A stretch of 64,000 bases of DNA from an uncultured Brachybacterium sp. (GCF_947500705.1 NZ_CANMSY010000010.1:1-64000); one strand, 5' to 3'; numbered from the stretch's first letter, positions 44,735 to 54,215 are shown. Numbers and translations are program-made. Notes: generated by a model not told the origin, from the sequence alone.

Positions 44735-45085
44735 ATGAACAGCCGCAGCCTCCGAGGCACCCGATTGGGCTCCCTCTCCATGGAGACCGACGAGGGCGTC
44801 CTCGCAGCACCGCGCCAGGAGTCCGTCTACGACTGCCCCAACGGCCACACCATCGTCCTCCCCTTCTCGGTCGAGGCCGACGTGCCCGCCGTGTGGGAGT
44901 GCCGATGCGGCGCCTCCGCACTGCTGCGTGACCACGAGCGGCCCGAGGTGAAGCCGGGCAAGCCCGTGCGCACCCACTGGGACATGCTGCTCGAGCGTCG
45001 CAGCGAGGAGGACCTCCAGGTCCTCCTCGATCAGCGCCTCGCGCTGCTGCGTGCCGGAAAGCTCCACCAGCGTCGCAATCTGTGA
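44735..45085 (+). CDS. rbpA: RNA polymerase-binding protein RbpA
   Basis: A 116-residue actinobacteria-specific transcription factor that stabilises the housekeeping sigma factor on RNA polymerase. The N-terminal tail (RGTRLGSLSMETDEGV) leads into the core domain with a Cys-x-N-G-H and later C-R-C-G zinc knuckle (YDCPNGHTIVLPFS, WECRCGASAL). The C-terminal sigma-interaction helix is HWDMLLERRSEEDLQVLLDQRLALLR. Starts at the ATG 44735, with AGGAAG upstream. A strong hairpin follows. Confidence 0.97.
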   Translation: MNSRSLRGTRLGSLSMETDEGVLAAPRQESVYDCPNGHTIVLPFSVEADVPAVWECRCGASALLRDHERPEVKPGKPVRTHWDMLLERRSEEDLQVLLDQRLALLRAGKLHQRRNL

Positions 45086-45124
45086 GCATTCTCTGAACAG
45101 CACCGCTCCTGGCATGGAGCAGCA

Positions 45125-45168
45125 GTGACGCGGGGGCATCCACCAGTCGGTGGGTGCCCCCGCGTCAC
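45125..45168. terminator. strong bidirectional terminator
   Basis: GTGACGCGGGGGCATCCACC and GGTGGGTGCCCCCGCGTCAC form a 20-bp stem with one wobble pair and an AGTC loop. It lies between the convergent rbpA and fxsA genes. Confidence 0.85.
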
Positions 45169-45243
45169 GGCTTCCCTCCGGGCCGGTCCCTCAAGCCCTC
45201 TCCTCGCACTGCTCCAGCCCGCCCCTCTCCAGGCCGCCCATCT

Positions 45244-45852
45244 CTAACCCTGGGGGTGCGTGGAGTCCTGGGTGAGGGTGGGCGGCGTGCTGCCGTCATC
45301 CCGTGGCCGGCCGGTCGAGCGGTTGTCGAGGATGATCTCGCCATCGATGACGCCGGTGCCGGAGCGGCGGTAGAGCACCTTGCGCGCTCCCTCGGAGCCG
45401 CTGCTCAGCCCCATCGCCTTGACGGAGCGGCGCTGCACCGGGGTGAGCAGCAGGATGAACCCGATCAGATCGGTGAGGATCCCCGGGAAGAAGAAGAACA
45501 GCGCGGAGATTAGCGTGAAGGCCGGGCGGGACAGATGCTCCTGCACGTCTCCGCGGCCGCTCACCGCTCTCACCAGGGAGCGCAGGCGCACGAAGGACTG
45601 CTGACCGGCGGCGACCAGCAGCGCGATGCCGATGACCCAGCCCACGGCGATGGCGAGGACCGCCCACCAGAGACTGGTGTTGATCCCGATCAGGACCAGG
45701 ATCGTGAGCTCCACGAGGCCCAGCAGGACGACCCCCAGCGGGACCAGCGTCCCCCAGCGTGAGGTCGAGTCGGAGCGCAGAGACGCCTGCGCACCCTCAG
45801 CGGTGGAGGAGCCTGAGGAAGCCCCTGAGGTACTGCGCTGCCGTGCGGCCAT
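45244..45852 (-). CDS. FxsA family membrane protein
   Basis: A 202-residue protein with membrane segments LVPLGVVLLGLVELTILVLIG, AVLAIAVGWVIGIALLVAA and AFTLISALFFFFPGILTDLIGFILLLTPVQR. The FFPGxLTDxxGxxLLxPxxR signature is that of FxsA. N- and C-terminal tails are hydrophilic. In E. coli FxsA overproduction counters phage exclusion; the normal role is unclear. It follows ppm by 45 bp as the last gene of the export operon. Confidence 0.9.
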   Translation of the reverse strand: MAARQRSTSGASSGSSTAEGAQASLRSDSTSRWGTLVPLGVVLLGLVELTILVLIGINTSLWWAVLAIAVGWVIGIALLVAAGQQSFVRLRSLVRAVSGRGDVQEHLSRPAFTLISALFFFFPGILTDLIGFILLLTPVQRRSVKAMGLSSGSEGARKVLYRRSGTGVIDGEIILDNRSTGRPRDDGSTPPTLTQDSTHPQG

Positions 45853-45897
45853 GGCGACTTCCTCCCTGTGGTTCCTGCGGTGACGAACCCGTCCAGC

Positions 45898-46653
45898 CTA
45901 GTCCAGGGCTTTGCGAAGCGCCTGGGCACGCCGTGACAGTCCCCAGAGAGTCACCTTCACCAGCGCTTCGCGGACGATCTCCGAGGACATCTTGCTGGCC
46001 CCCTCGGTCCGTTCGTCGAAGTCGATCGGCACCTCGGCGATCGCTGCGCCCATGTCACGGGCGCGGCGGGTCATGTCCACCTGGAAGCAGTAGCCCTGGG
46101 AGGCGATGTCCTCGGCGATCACCTGCTCGAGCAGCTCCGCGCGGAACACCCGGAACCCGGCCGTCGCATCGGAGACTCCGAGCCCCATCAGCGCGCGCAC
46201 GTAGACATTCGCGCCCCGGGAGAGCACCTGCCGGTGCAACGGCCAGTCATGCACCGCCCCACCGGGGATCCAGCGCGAGCCGATCGCGAGATCCGCGCCT
46301 CGCCGCACCGCCTCCAACAGCCCGGGCAGCTGCTCCGGGCGGTGCGAGGCATCCGCATCCATCTCGCCCAGCTGCTGGTAGCCGTGTTCGAGGCCCCAGG
46401 CGAAGCCGGCGAGATAGGCCGGCCCCAGCCCCTGCTTGCCGGCGCGGTGCAGCACGTGCACCGCCGGGTCCTGCGCGGCCCTCTCCTCCGCCCATGCGCC
46501 CGTGCCGTCCGGAGAGGAGTCGTCGACCACCAGCACATCCGCCGCGGGCACGGCGGCGCGCAGCCGTGCCAAGGTGCCCGGCAGCGCCTCCCGCTCGTCA
46601 TAGGTCGGGATGACGATGAGGGTGGGCGGCAGCGGGGCGTTGGAGGGATGCAT
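45898..46653 (-). CDS. polyprenol-phosphate mannose synthase (Ppm/DPM1-like)
   Basis: A 251-residue GT2 enzyme. IVIPTYDEREALPGTL and VLVVDDSSPDGTG bind GDP-mannose, and GEMDADASHRPEQ carries the metal-binding DAD-like motif. Later FDERTEGASKMS is typical of polyprenyl-phosphate mannosyltransferases. It makes the mannose donor for exported glycoprotein and lipoglycan synthesis at the inner membrane face. It starts one base after the lnt stop. In mycobacteria Ppm1 fuses the Lnt-like and this domain, and here the two are adjacent separate genes. Confidence 0.92.
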   Translation of the reverse strand: MHPSNAPLPPTLIVIPTYDEREALPGTLARLRAAVPAADVLVVDDSSPDGTGAWAEERAAQDPAVHVLHRAGKQGLGPAYLAGFAWGLEHGYQQLGEMDADASHRPEQLPGLLEAVRRGADLAIGSRWIPGGAVHDWPLHRQVLSRGANVYVRALMGLGVSDATAGFRVFRAELLEQVIAEDIASQGYCFQVDMTRRARDMGAAIAEVPIDFDERTEGASKMSSEIVREALVKVTLWGLSRRAQALRKALD

Positions 46654-46654
46654 G

Positions 46655-48358
46655 TCACTGTCCTCGACGGGTACGGGCGGCGGTGCCGGATGGTGCGGTG
46701 CGGGATGATGCGGTGCGGCGCGAGGTGCTGCGGGTCGAGGCGGTACGGACGAGGGCCCGGCGGTCGGTGGCCAGGGCGGACAGCAGCCCCAGCAGTCCCA
46801 CCGCGGCGATCGCGACAGAGATCCAGGGACCAGCCGCCACCGCCGGGGTGATGCCGGTGCGCAGAGGGACGTCGGCCATCAGCGCACCCTCCTCCCAGTG
46901 GTCGACGTAGTCGATCTGGCGTCCTTCGGGGCTGAAGATCGCCGAATGGCCGACGGTGGAGATATGGACGACGCTGCGGCCGGACATCACCGCCATCACC
47001 TTCGCCTGGGCAAGCTGCTGGATCGCTTCGTGGGAGTCTCCGAACAGCGCGTTGTTGGACTGCACCACGATCACCTCGGCGCCCTCATCGACGACGTCGT
47101 GCACGAGGGACTCGTAGGCGATCTCGAAGCAGATCAGGATGCCCACCTTGCCCTCGCCCTGGTCGAGGGTGGCCAGATCCATCACTCCGACCTCCTCCCC
47201 CGGGATCATGTCCAGGGAGACCAGGTCGACCTTGTCGGTGAGCTGGCTGAACAGCCCGCGCATCGGGATGTACTCGCCGAAGGGCACCGGATGGCGCTTG
47301 GAGTACTGGTAGGGCGTGGTCTCCTGGGGTGTGAACAGCACCGACTGGTTCAGCCGTTCGGTCTCCCCCACCCGCACCTGGGTACCGATCAGGATCGGAG
47401 CACCGGCGTCCTCTGCCGCGGAGGTCAGCTGCGCCGCCAGCACCGGGTCCTGTCGAGGATCCCGGCCGGTGGAGTCCTCGGGCCAGACGATCAGGTCCAG
47501 CTGGGTGCCGTCCTCTGCGGTCTGCTCGATCGTCTGCCGGGTCATGGCGAGGTGGTTGTCGAAGACGTCGTCGGGCATGGTGAACGAGATCGGGTCGATC
47601 TCGTCCATCGAGCCCTGGATGGCGGCGATCGTCATGGACGGACGGTCCACCGGCGCGCGGTTCTTCGGGTAGGGGACCACCACGGTCACCAGCACGAGGG
47701 ACACCGCGATCGCCCACGGCCACACACCGGAGAAGCCGATCAGGCCGCGACGGCGCCTGCCCAGCAGAGCGAGCGCGCCGAAGAGCAGCAGCTGTCCCAG
47801 CAGGGCGGTCACCAACGAGAGTCCGGCCATCCCGATCCAGGGGCCGAGGTTCAGCAGCGGGGAGTCGGCCAGTGCGAAGGCGCTGGCTCCCCAGGGCAGG
47901 CCGCCCCAGGGGGCGGCGCTGCGCAGGGTCTCCACTCCCACCCAGAGCGCCGCGACGATCAGCGCGCTGGAGATGCACAGGCCGCGGCGCACCATCACCG
48001 TGCGGGCGAGCAGCCCGAAGAGCACGATGTAGAGCGCTTCGAACACGCCCAGCGCGATCCAGGGCATCGCGCCGGCGTAGGTGCTCGCCCACTGCGTCAG
48101 CGGGACGAAGAACGCCAGTCCCCAGGCCAGCGAGACGAGCACCGCGAGCCCGGCGGAGCGGACCAGCAGCCCCGCCCCGAGCAGCGCGATCCCCACCGGC
48201 AGCAGCATCCACATGCCGTAGGGAGGGAAGGCGAGCAGCGCGCAGAAGCCTCCCGCTGCACCGCACAGCAGCGCGACCGGCCAGGGCGTGGGAGAGAACT
48301 CGTCCTGGGGTCGACGGCTGCGCTCGCGCGACGTCGCGGGCCGGGTGGTCGCCGTCAT
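46655..48358 (-). CDS. lnt: apolipoprotein N-acyltransferase Lnt
   Basis: A 567-residue membrane enzyme that adds the third acyl chain to lipoproteins. About eight hydrophobic segments occupy ~30-245, then a periplasmic-side nitrilase domain with catalytic Glu in LDLIVWPEDSTG, Lys in YSKRHPVPFGEYIP and Cys in VGILICFEIAYE. A last segment precedes a Ser/Thr/Arg-rich tail. ATGA overlap with the upstream gene. The window contains several lipoprotein substrates (PstS, the beta-helix protein, the dioxygenase). Confidence 0.95.
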   Translation of the reverse strand: MTATTRPATSRERSRRPQDEFSPTPWPVALLCGAAGGFCALLAFPPYGMWMLLPVGIALLGAGLLVRSAGLAVLVSLAWGLAFFVPLTQWASTYAGAMPWIALGVFEALYIVLFGLLARTVMVRRGLCISSALIVAALWVGVETLRSAAPWGGLPWGASAFALADSPLLNLGPWIGMAGLSLVTALLGQLLLFGALALLGRRRRGLIGFSGVWPWAIAVSLVLVTVVVPYPKNRAPVDRPSMTIAAIQGSMDEIDPISFTMPDDVFDNHLAMTRQTIEQTAEDGTQLDLIVWPEDSTGRDPRQDPVLAAQLTSAAEDAGAPILIGTQVRVGETERLNQSVLFTPQETTPYQYSKRHPVPFGEYIPMRGLFSQLTDKVDLVSLDMIPGEEVGVMDLATLDQGEGKVGILICFEIAYESLVHDVVDEGAEVIVVQSNNALFGDSHEAIQQLAQAKVMAVMSGRSVVHISTVGHSAIFSPEGRQIDYVDHWEEGALMADVPLRTGITPAVAAGPWISVAIAAVGLLGLLSALATDRRALVRTASTRSTSRRTASSRTAPSGTAARTRRGQ

Positions 48359-49170
48359 CCGCCGTCCTGCCCGAGCTGGTCGTGGAGGATGCGGCCTTCC
48401 ACCACGGTGCGCAGGGCGCGCGGGGTCCCCTGGTCCAGGTCAGGCAGCAACGGGGTGCGGGAGCGGGGGTCGGTGGACCAGCTGTCGACCCGCTCGGCAT
48501 GGGAGCGGACGGTGAGGTCCCATGGCTCCCACACCACGAAGGTCGCCGGGATGCCGGTCTGCAGGGATCCGGGATGACGGTTGCCGGCCACCCGCTGCCC
48601 ACCGCGGGTGGCGGCGAGGAAGGCGGCGCGGTCGCTGATGCGCTGCTCGGCGGGGCTGGTGCGGGCTGCGCCGCGCACCCAGTCCCAGGGATCGGCCGCC
48701 GCAGGCTCTCCCGCGGAGGCGAAGGCGAGCGGGGTGCCCTCGGCGAGCAGATCGAGATAGTCGGCGCTCTCGCTCACCGGGGCGACGATGCGCACCCCCT
48801 CCCGGACCCCGGTGGGGCCCGGCAGGCGCAGCACGATGCCGAGCGCGGCCGCTGCGGCGTCCTCCGAGGGGTCGGGCTCGGAGCCGTCGGCGGTCGCGGC
48901 GGCGTCCACGAAGCCCGGGGTGATCAGGCAGCCGGTCGCATCGACCTGCTGGGCATCGCCGTGGAGCACCTGCGCGGTGTCCTCCGGGCCGGTCCAGGCG
49001 ATGAGGCCGTCAGCGACCAGCATCGCTGAGGCCTCCGGGTCGCCGGCGCTGTACAGCACGATCCCGGTGTAGAGCATCGGTGCGGCGCTCTGCCCGGCCG
49101 CAGGGGTCTGATGAAGGTCGTTCTCGCTCACGGGGCCAAGCTTCTCGCGTCCGCCTGGGAGAAAGCTCAT
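48355..49170 (-). CDS. amidohydrolase-like protein lacking the catalytic barrel
   Basis: A 271-residue protein that keeps the framing parts of an imidazolonepropionase/dihydroorotase-type amidohydrolase: a small beta-sandwich at the N-terminus (VLYSAGDPEASAMLVADGLIAWTG and CLITPGFVDAAA) and at the C-terminus (FVVWEPWDLTV, VVEGRILHD). The usual H-x-H after PGFVD is replaced by DAAATADG and the middle is far too short for a TIM barrel, so it is probably not a normal enzyme. ATGA overlaps on both sides place it tightly between helY and lnt. Function unknown. Confidence 0.72.
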   Translation of the reverse strand: MSFLPGGREKLGPVSENDLHQTPAAGQSAAPMLYTGIVLYSAGDPEASAMLVADGLIAWTGPEDTAQVLHGDAQQVDATGCLITPGFVDAAATADGSEPDPSEDAAAAALGIVLRLPGPTGVREGVRIVAPVSESADYLDLLAEGTPLAFASAGEPAAADPWDWVRGAARTSPAEQRISDRAAFLAATRGGQRVAGNRHPGSLQTGIPATFVVWEPWDLTVRSHAERVDSWSTDPRSRTPLLPDLDQGTPRALRTVVEGRILHDQLGQDGG

Positions 49171-52100
49171 CGGTCGATCTCCTGCGCCACCAGACCACGG
49201 CGCACGGCCCTGATCGCCTCGCGCGCGAGCTGTCCCAGCTCGGGATCCGCGGTGAGCTGATCGAGCATGTCGATCACCTGGCGGCAGTGCCGCACGAAGT
49301 CCCCGGGGGGCAGATCGTTGCCCTCCAGCGCGGCGGCCAGGTGCAGGCCCTCCGCCCAGCGGTGCACGATCGCGGCGATCGCCGGATCGGGGGCGCTGGT
49401 GGGGGTGATCCCATACCGGGTCTCCGCAGCCTGCAGACGCGCTGCGACGCGGGCAGAGGCCTCGAGGGCGTCCCCCACGGCAGGCTCGGGGATCTGCTCC
49501 GGGGCGCGATCGTCCCGGCGGGACTCATGCACCGCCGCGGAGACCACGGCAGCCAGTCCGGCGGCGGAGAGCCCCGACCACGCCCCGTGCTCGAGGCACT
49601 CGGCGATCAGCAGGTCCCGATCGCTGAACAGCCGACGCAGGCGCAGGCCGGTCGCAGTCGGGCGCAGCTCCACGGGGCCAGGGCCCGCCGGGCCGCCGGG
49701 GAGACCATCGGCTGCGTCGGTGCTGACCTGTTCGGTGCTGACCTGTTCAGTGCTGACCTGTTCGGTGCTGACCTGCTCGAGATAGCCCAGCTCGATCAGC
49801 AGACCGCTGAGCTGGTCGAACTGGCGGGCCAGAGAACTGGTGCGTCCTCGAATCCTGCGCTGCACACCCTCGAGCTCCCCGCGGCTCTTCCGCCAGCGGC
49901 CCACCCAGCGCAGATGGGACTCCAGGTCGGGGCACTCGCTGCAGGGATGAGCGCTGAGCTGCTCGCGCAGGGCGAGCAGCTGCTCGTCGGTGGCGGCGGC
50001 GGACGGCGTGCGGCCGGTCCGGGGTCGCGCCTCGCGGCCGGCGGCGTCGCCCTGCCCGGCCAGTCGCTGCCGCAGCGCGGCCGCGGTGTCCTTGCGCACC
50101 TTCCCGCTGCCCAGGGCATCCTGACGCGGGAGGCGGAGGGTGTCGATCACAGCGGGCGGGGAGGGGACGTCACCCGGGCGCAGGCTGCGACGTCGGCCCT
50201 CGGTGTCCAGCAGGTCCACCTGAGGCCCTCCGAGCACGGCACGGTCCACCTCCAGCACCACCGCATACCCGCGTCGCTTCCCACCGGGCAGCGCGATCAC
50301 CTCACCACGACGGAGGTCCCCGAGGATCGAGCGGGTGCGGTCCCGGTCCGCGGCCGCGCGAGCCTGGGCCAAGGTCTTCTCCCGCTCGGAGACGGCTTCC
50401 TGGAGCTGCGCGTACTCGAGAAGATCCCCACGCTCACAGGTCACCGCCTCCTGGTACGACGCGATCGTGTCCTCGAGCTCCCGGGCGCGCCGGGCGAGCC
50501 CCACCACGGAGCGGTCCGCCTGGAACTGCGCGAAGCTGGTCTCGAGTGTCTCGCGTGCCCGGGCCAGATCGAAACGATCCAGCAGGTTCACGGCCATGTT
50601 CGGGGTCGGGCGGAACGCCGAGCGCAGCGGATAGGTGCGCTTCGACGCGAGCGAGGCCACGGCGGGGGCGTCGAACCGGGGCCCGGCGACGACCACCGCA
50701 TGGCCCTCGGTGTCGATGCCGCGCCGCCCCGCGCGGCCAGTCAGCTGCGTGAACTCCCCCGGAGTGAGGTCGGCATGTTCGATGCCGTTGAACTTCACGA
50801 GCTTCTCGAGCACCACGGAGCGGGCAGGCATGTTGATGCCCAGGGCGAGGGTCTCGGTCGCGAAGACGACCTTGATCAGTCCCCGTGCGAAGAGCTGCTC
50901 GACCACGGTCTTCAGCAGCGGCAGCATTCCTGCATGGTGGGCGGCGAAGCCATCGAGCACCGCGCGGCGGAAGGAGGCGATGCCGAGCACCTCCTCGTCC
51001 TCGATCCCGATGCCGGCCAGCTGCTCGTCGAGCACAGCGCGGATCTCCCGTCGCTCGCGGTCATCCGTGAGGTGCAGACGAGCCCGGGCGCACTGCTGCA
51101 CCGCAGCTTCGCAGCCGGCGCGGGAGAAGATGAACATGATCGCGGGCAGCAGGGCCGCCTGGTCCAGCAGCTCCACCACCTCGGGCCGCCGCATCGTGCG
51201 CTGCGGCATCCCGGGCCCGTGGCCGCCGTGGCTCCTGCTGCGAGGGTCCTCGCGCCCGTCATGGCGACGGCCATCCTCGCCGTGCGGACCACTCCCGTCG
51301 CTCCGGCCCCCTCCGTAGCCGCTGCCGCCGTAGGCGCCAGCAGGCGTGCCGGGGCCCGGGCCGCGACCCTTGCGCTTGTGGGGCGGGCGGTGCTGCCCGG
51401 AGCCGCGGGGGCGGTGGCGCCCGCCGGTGCCCTTCCTGCCTCGAAAGTCCCTGCCTCGCGCGCCGCCGGTGCGTTCGTCGACCGGCAGGGAGAACGAGGT
51501 GATGCGTTCGATCTCGGGGTTCACCTGGCGGTCGCTGCGGGCGCCCGGTCCCTGTGACACGACAGCTTCGCCATCGGCGTCGACGAAGAGGTCCAGGAGC
51601 TCGTCGCCCGCGATCACGTGCTGCCACAGCGGCACCGGGCGGGTCTCGGAGACGATGATCTCGGTGCTTCCCCGCACCTCCTGCAGCCAGGCACCGAACT
51701 CCTCGGCGTTGGAGACCGTCGCCGAGAGCGAGACCAGCTGCACCGAGCGGTCGAGGTGGATGATGACCTCCTCCCACACCGGTCCGCGCAGGCGATCGGC
51801 GAGATAGTGCACCTCGTCCATCACCACGAATCCCAGTCCCTGCAGGAGGTCGGAGTCCGCGTACAGCATGTTGCGCAGCACCTCGGTGGTCATCACGACC
51901 ACCTCGGCATCGGGGCGGATCGAGGTGTCGCCGGTCAGCAGACCCACACGTTCGGCACCCAGCCAGTCCACCAGCTCACCGAACTTCTGGTTGGACAGCG
52001 CCTTGATCGGCGCGGTGTAGAAGACCTTGTGGCCTCGGGCCAGTGCGAGATGCACCGCGAACTCTCCGACCACGGTCTTGCCGGCACCGGTGGGGGCGGC

Positions 52101-52262
52101 GACCAGGACGGAGCTGCCGCCCTCGAGCGCCCGGCCGCCCGCCAGCTGGAACTCATCGAGGTCGAAGGGATAGCGGGCGGTGAAGGCGGTGAGCTCGTGG
52201 GAGGACTGCTCCTGCTGCTGCTCCTTCTTCCACTGGGCGTAGCGCTCGGAGGGAGAGGTCAC
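49167..52262 (-). CDS. helY: HelY-type DEAD/DExH-box RNA helicase (Ski2/Mtr4 family)
   Basis: A 1031-residue Ski2-like helicase. Walker A is AAPTGAGKTVVG, followed by TAPIKALSNQK, the DEVH box in VVMDEVHYLADRLRG, motif III SATVS and motif VI QLTGRAGRRGID. An Arg/Gly-rich insert of ~90 residues (GRKGTGGRHRPRGSGQ...) lies between the two RecA domains. A C-terminal helical DSHCT-like domain ends the protein. GTG start in a GTGA overlap with dagK. Tandem EQVST repeats occur near residue 830. Likely unwinds RNA for degradation. Confidence 0.94.
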   Translation of the reverse strand: MTSPSERYAQWKKEQQQEQSSHELTAFTARYPFDLDEFQLAGGRALEGGSSVLVAAPTGAGKTVVGEFAVHLALARGHKVFYTAPIKALSNQKFGELVDWLGAERVGLLTGDTSIRPDAEVVVMTTEVLRNMLYADSDLLQGLGFVVMDEVHYLADRLRGPVWEEVIIHLDRSVQLVSLSATVSNAEEFGAWLQEVRGSTEIIVSETRPVPLWQHVIAGDELLDLFVDADGEAVVSQGPGARSDRQVNPEIERITSFSLPVDERTGGARGRDFRGRKGTGGRHRPRGSGQHRPPHKRKGRGPGPGTPAGAYGGSGYGGGRSDGSGPHGEDGRRHDGREDPRSRSHGGHGPGMPQRTMRRPEVVELLDQAALLPAIMFIFSRAGCEAAVQQCARARLHLTDDRERREIRAVLDEQLAGIGIEDEEVLGIASFRRAVLDGFAAHHAGMLPLLKTVVEQLFARGLIKVVFATETLALGINMPARSVVLEKLVKFNGIEHADLTPGEFTQLTGRAGRRGIDTEGHAVVVAGPRFDAPAVASLASKRTYPLRSAFRPTPNMAVNLLDRFDLARARETLETSFAQFQADRSVVGLARRARELEDTIASYQEAVTCERGDLLEYAQLQEAVSEREKTLAQARAAADRDRTRSILGDLRRGEVIALPGGKRRGYAVVLEVDRAVLGGPQVDLLDTEGRRRSLRPGDVPSPPAVIDTLRLPRQDALGSGKVRKDTAAALRQRLAGQGDAAGREARPRTGRTPSAAATDEQLLALREQLSAHPCSECPDLESHLRWVGRWRKSRGELEGVQRRIRGRTSSLARQFDQLSGLLIELGYLEQVSTEQVSTEQVSTEQVSTDAADGLPGGPAGPGPVELRPTATGLRLRRLFSDRDLLIAECLEHGAWSGLSAAGLAAVVSAAVHESRRDDRAPEQIPEPAVGDALEASARVAARLQAAETRYGITPTSAPDPAIAAIVHRWAEGLHLAAALEGNDLPPGDFVRHCRQVIDMLDQLTADPELGQLAREAIRAVRRGLVAQEIDR
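49721..49780 (-). repeat. in-frame 15-bp tandem repeat inside helY
   Basis: Four copies of a GTGCTGACCTGTTCG-like unit, differing at one base in two copies, encode EQVST repeated in the HelY linker before the C-terminal domain. As a multiple of three it keeps the frame, so copy number could vary without harming the protein. Confidence 0.85.
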
Positions 52263-53224
52263 TGCGCTCCTCCGCTGTCGTCGGCGGTCTCCGAGGCATC
52301 CGGCAGCTCCGCGAGCAGTCGCACCGCTCCGGGCAGCACCCGGGCGGTCAGCGGCAGCAGCGAGCGCGGCTCGCCGTCCGCGTAGGCGCGCAGCGATCGG
52401 CCGTGGCGCAGGCCGACGGTCACCTCGCGCACGGGCTGGATGTCGACGGCCTCCAGGGCGGTGTGGGTGCCTCGGTAGACGCGCGGGAAGAAGCGCAGCA
52501 GCTGGCTGCGGCCGATCCCGGAGACGGTGACGAGCTCGAGCGTGCCGTCATCGATCCGCGACTCGGGGGCGATCCGCATCCCGCCGCCGAAGATCCCGGA
52601 GCTGCACAGGGTCAGGATCGTGGCATCCAGCTCGATCCGCTCACCACCATCGATCTCCATCCAGTACGGCAGGGGGGTGAACGCCGGCAGCTCGCGCATC
52701 AGAGAGGCCGCATAGCGGACGGTGTGCCGTGCCCGGGAGCCGTTGGCGCGTGCGTTGACCAGGGCGTCGAAGCCGAGATTGACGTTGCCCAGGGCGAGCG
52801 ATCGGTGCGGCAGAGCTTGCTCGCCGGCGGCGATGATCTCGATCGCGTCGATGGTCACCACCGGGCGCGACAGGGCGTGCAGGAGGGCCCGGGTGGACTC
52901 CTCCGGGTCGTTGATCGTCAGCCCGAGGGCGCGCGCGAAGTCATTCCCGCTGCCGGCAGGGACGATCCCGAGCCGCACCGGGGAGCCGGCCACGATCTCG
53001 GCACCGAGCGAGACGGTGCCGTCACCGCCGACGACCACGAGCGCGGTCAGGGAGTCGCGGATCTCCTCGGCGCGGGCCCGGGCGAGGTGGGCGGAGGTGG
53101 CGGAGAGGTCCACCACGGAGATCCCGGCCAGCCGCAGCAGATGGCCGACCTGGCGGCCGACCCGGTGTGCGGCTCCCTGCGCGGCGGTGGGATTCGCGAG
53201 CAGACCCACACGGAGCCTGCTCAC
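52259..53224 (-). CDS. diacylglycerol kinase family lipid kinase
   Basis: A 321-residue YegS/DagK-like kinase. LLANPTAAQG near the start, the ATP-site VVVGGDGTVSLGAEIV and VPAGSGNDFARALG are the family signatures, followed by a beta-sandwich C-terminal domain (FGGGMRIAPESRIDDGTLELVTV). It phosphorylates diacylglycerol or a related lipid at the membrane. GTG start in a GTGA overlap with tatC. The position between tatC and helY is conserved in related actinobacteria, as far as I know. Confidence 0.9.
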   Translation of the reverse strand: MSRLRVGLLANPTAAQGAAHRVGRQVGHLLRLAGISVVDLSATSAHLARARAEEIRDSLTALVVVGGDGTVSLGAEIVAGSPVRLGIVPAGSGNDFARALGLTINDPEESTRALLHALSRPVVTIDAIEIIAAGEQALPHRSLALGNVNLGFDALVNARANGSRARHTVRYAASLMRELPAFTPLPYWMEIDGGERIELDATILTLCSSGIFGGGMRIAPESRIDDGTLELVTVSGIGRSQLLRFFPRVYRGTHTALEAVDIQPVREVTVGLRHGRSLRAYADGEPRSLLPLTARVLPGAVRLLAELPDASETADDSGGAQ

Positions 53225-54132
53225 CGTCCGTCCTCGGCGGCGTCGTCCAGGCGGGACGGGCCGTCGATCTTCTCCACCTCGTCATCGATGCTGCTCGCCT
53301 CGTCATCGTCGAGGTCCTCGTCGCCGGATCTGCGCGCCTTGCGCCGGTCGTGGATCAGCGAGATCACGATCGCCGCGAAGAAGAGGCTGGCGATCGCTGC
53401 GGACATCGCGATCAGCGTGATGGGCTCCGGGGTGGGAACCATGACGGCGGTGAAGGCGAAGCTCAGGAAGATGATCCAGCGCCAGGCCTTGAGCATCGCC
53501 TTGCCGCTGATCAGACCCATGAAGTTCAGCAGCACCATCACCACCGGCATCACGAAGGCGACGCCGAAGGCGAGCATGGTCTTGATCAGCAGCGCGAGGT
53601 ACTGGTCGTAGGGGATGATCTGCGAGACCGATCCCTCGGTGGGCGTGAAGCTCATCAGCACCGGCACCAGCTGGCTGACGGCCCAGTAGCCTGCCACGCA
53701 ACCGACGAAGAACAGCGGGATCGCGCTTCCGAAGAAACCGATCGCGTACTTGCGCTCGTTCTTGTGCAGCCCGGGCATCACGAACAGCCAGATCTGGGCG
53801 ATGATCATCGGAGAGGACAGGATCAGGCCGATGTAGGCGGCCATCTGCAGCTTGACGTTCAAGCCCTGGCCCACGCCCTGGAAGTTGATCAGCGACTGGA
53901 GGTCGGAGTCCTCGCTGGCGGCCTCGATCGGCGCTTTGACGGCGTCGAAGACCCACGGGAACAGGAACCAGCCCACGATGGAGAGCAGCAGCACCGTGAT
54001 CGCGCTGATCATCAGCCTGTTGCGCAGCTCGACGAGATGCTCGCCGAGCGACATCCGTCCTTCGGGGTCCCTGCGTGACTTCTGCGCGGACTCCGATTCG
54101 GTCTGCCCGCGTCCCTGCGTATCACTCGCCAC
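53221..54132 (-). CDS. tatC: Sec-independent translocase TatC
   Basis: A 303-residue membrane protein that recognises twin-arginine signals. The cytoplasmic N-terminus has MSLGEHLVELRNRL, the signal-peptide docking motif of TatC, then six membrane segments, with FVMPGLHKNERKY between segments. A charged C-terminal tail (DEDLDDDEASSIDDE) is unusually long. GTG start. Together with TatA upstream it could export the Tat-like proteins seen in this window (glycosidase and dioxygenase). Confidence 0.96.
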   Translation of the reverse strand: MASDTQGRGQTESESAQKSRRDPEGRMSLGEHLVELRNRLMISAITVLLLSIVGWFLFPWVFDAVKAPIEAASEDSDLQSLINFQGVGQGLNVKLQMAAYIGLILSSPMIIAQIWLFVMPGLHKNERKYAIGFFGSAIPLFFVGCVAGYWAVSQLVPVLMSFTPTEGSVSQIIPYDQYLALLIKTMLAFGVAFVMPVVMVLLNFMGLISGKAMLKAWRWIIFLSFAFTAVMVPTPEPITLIAMSAAIASLFFAAIVISLIHDRRKARRSGDEDLDDDEASSIDDEVEKIDGPSRLDDAAEDGR

Positions 54133-54215
54133 GGATCTGCTTCCTCCCAGCGCTCCGGGCCCGGACGGTCTCCCGCCCGGACCCGTTGTCGACGGCGCGC
54201 TCTGCGCCGAGATGC

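Noticed and set aside
49080-51557. Very long plus-strand open frame opposite helY
   Set aside because: It mirrors the helicase on the other strand; open antisense frames are expected at high GC and it shows no family motif.
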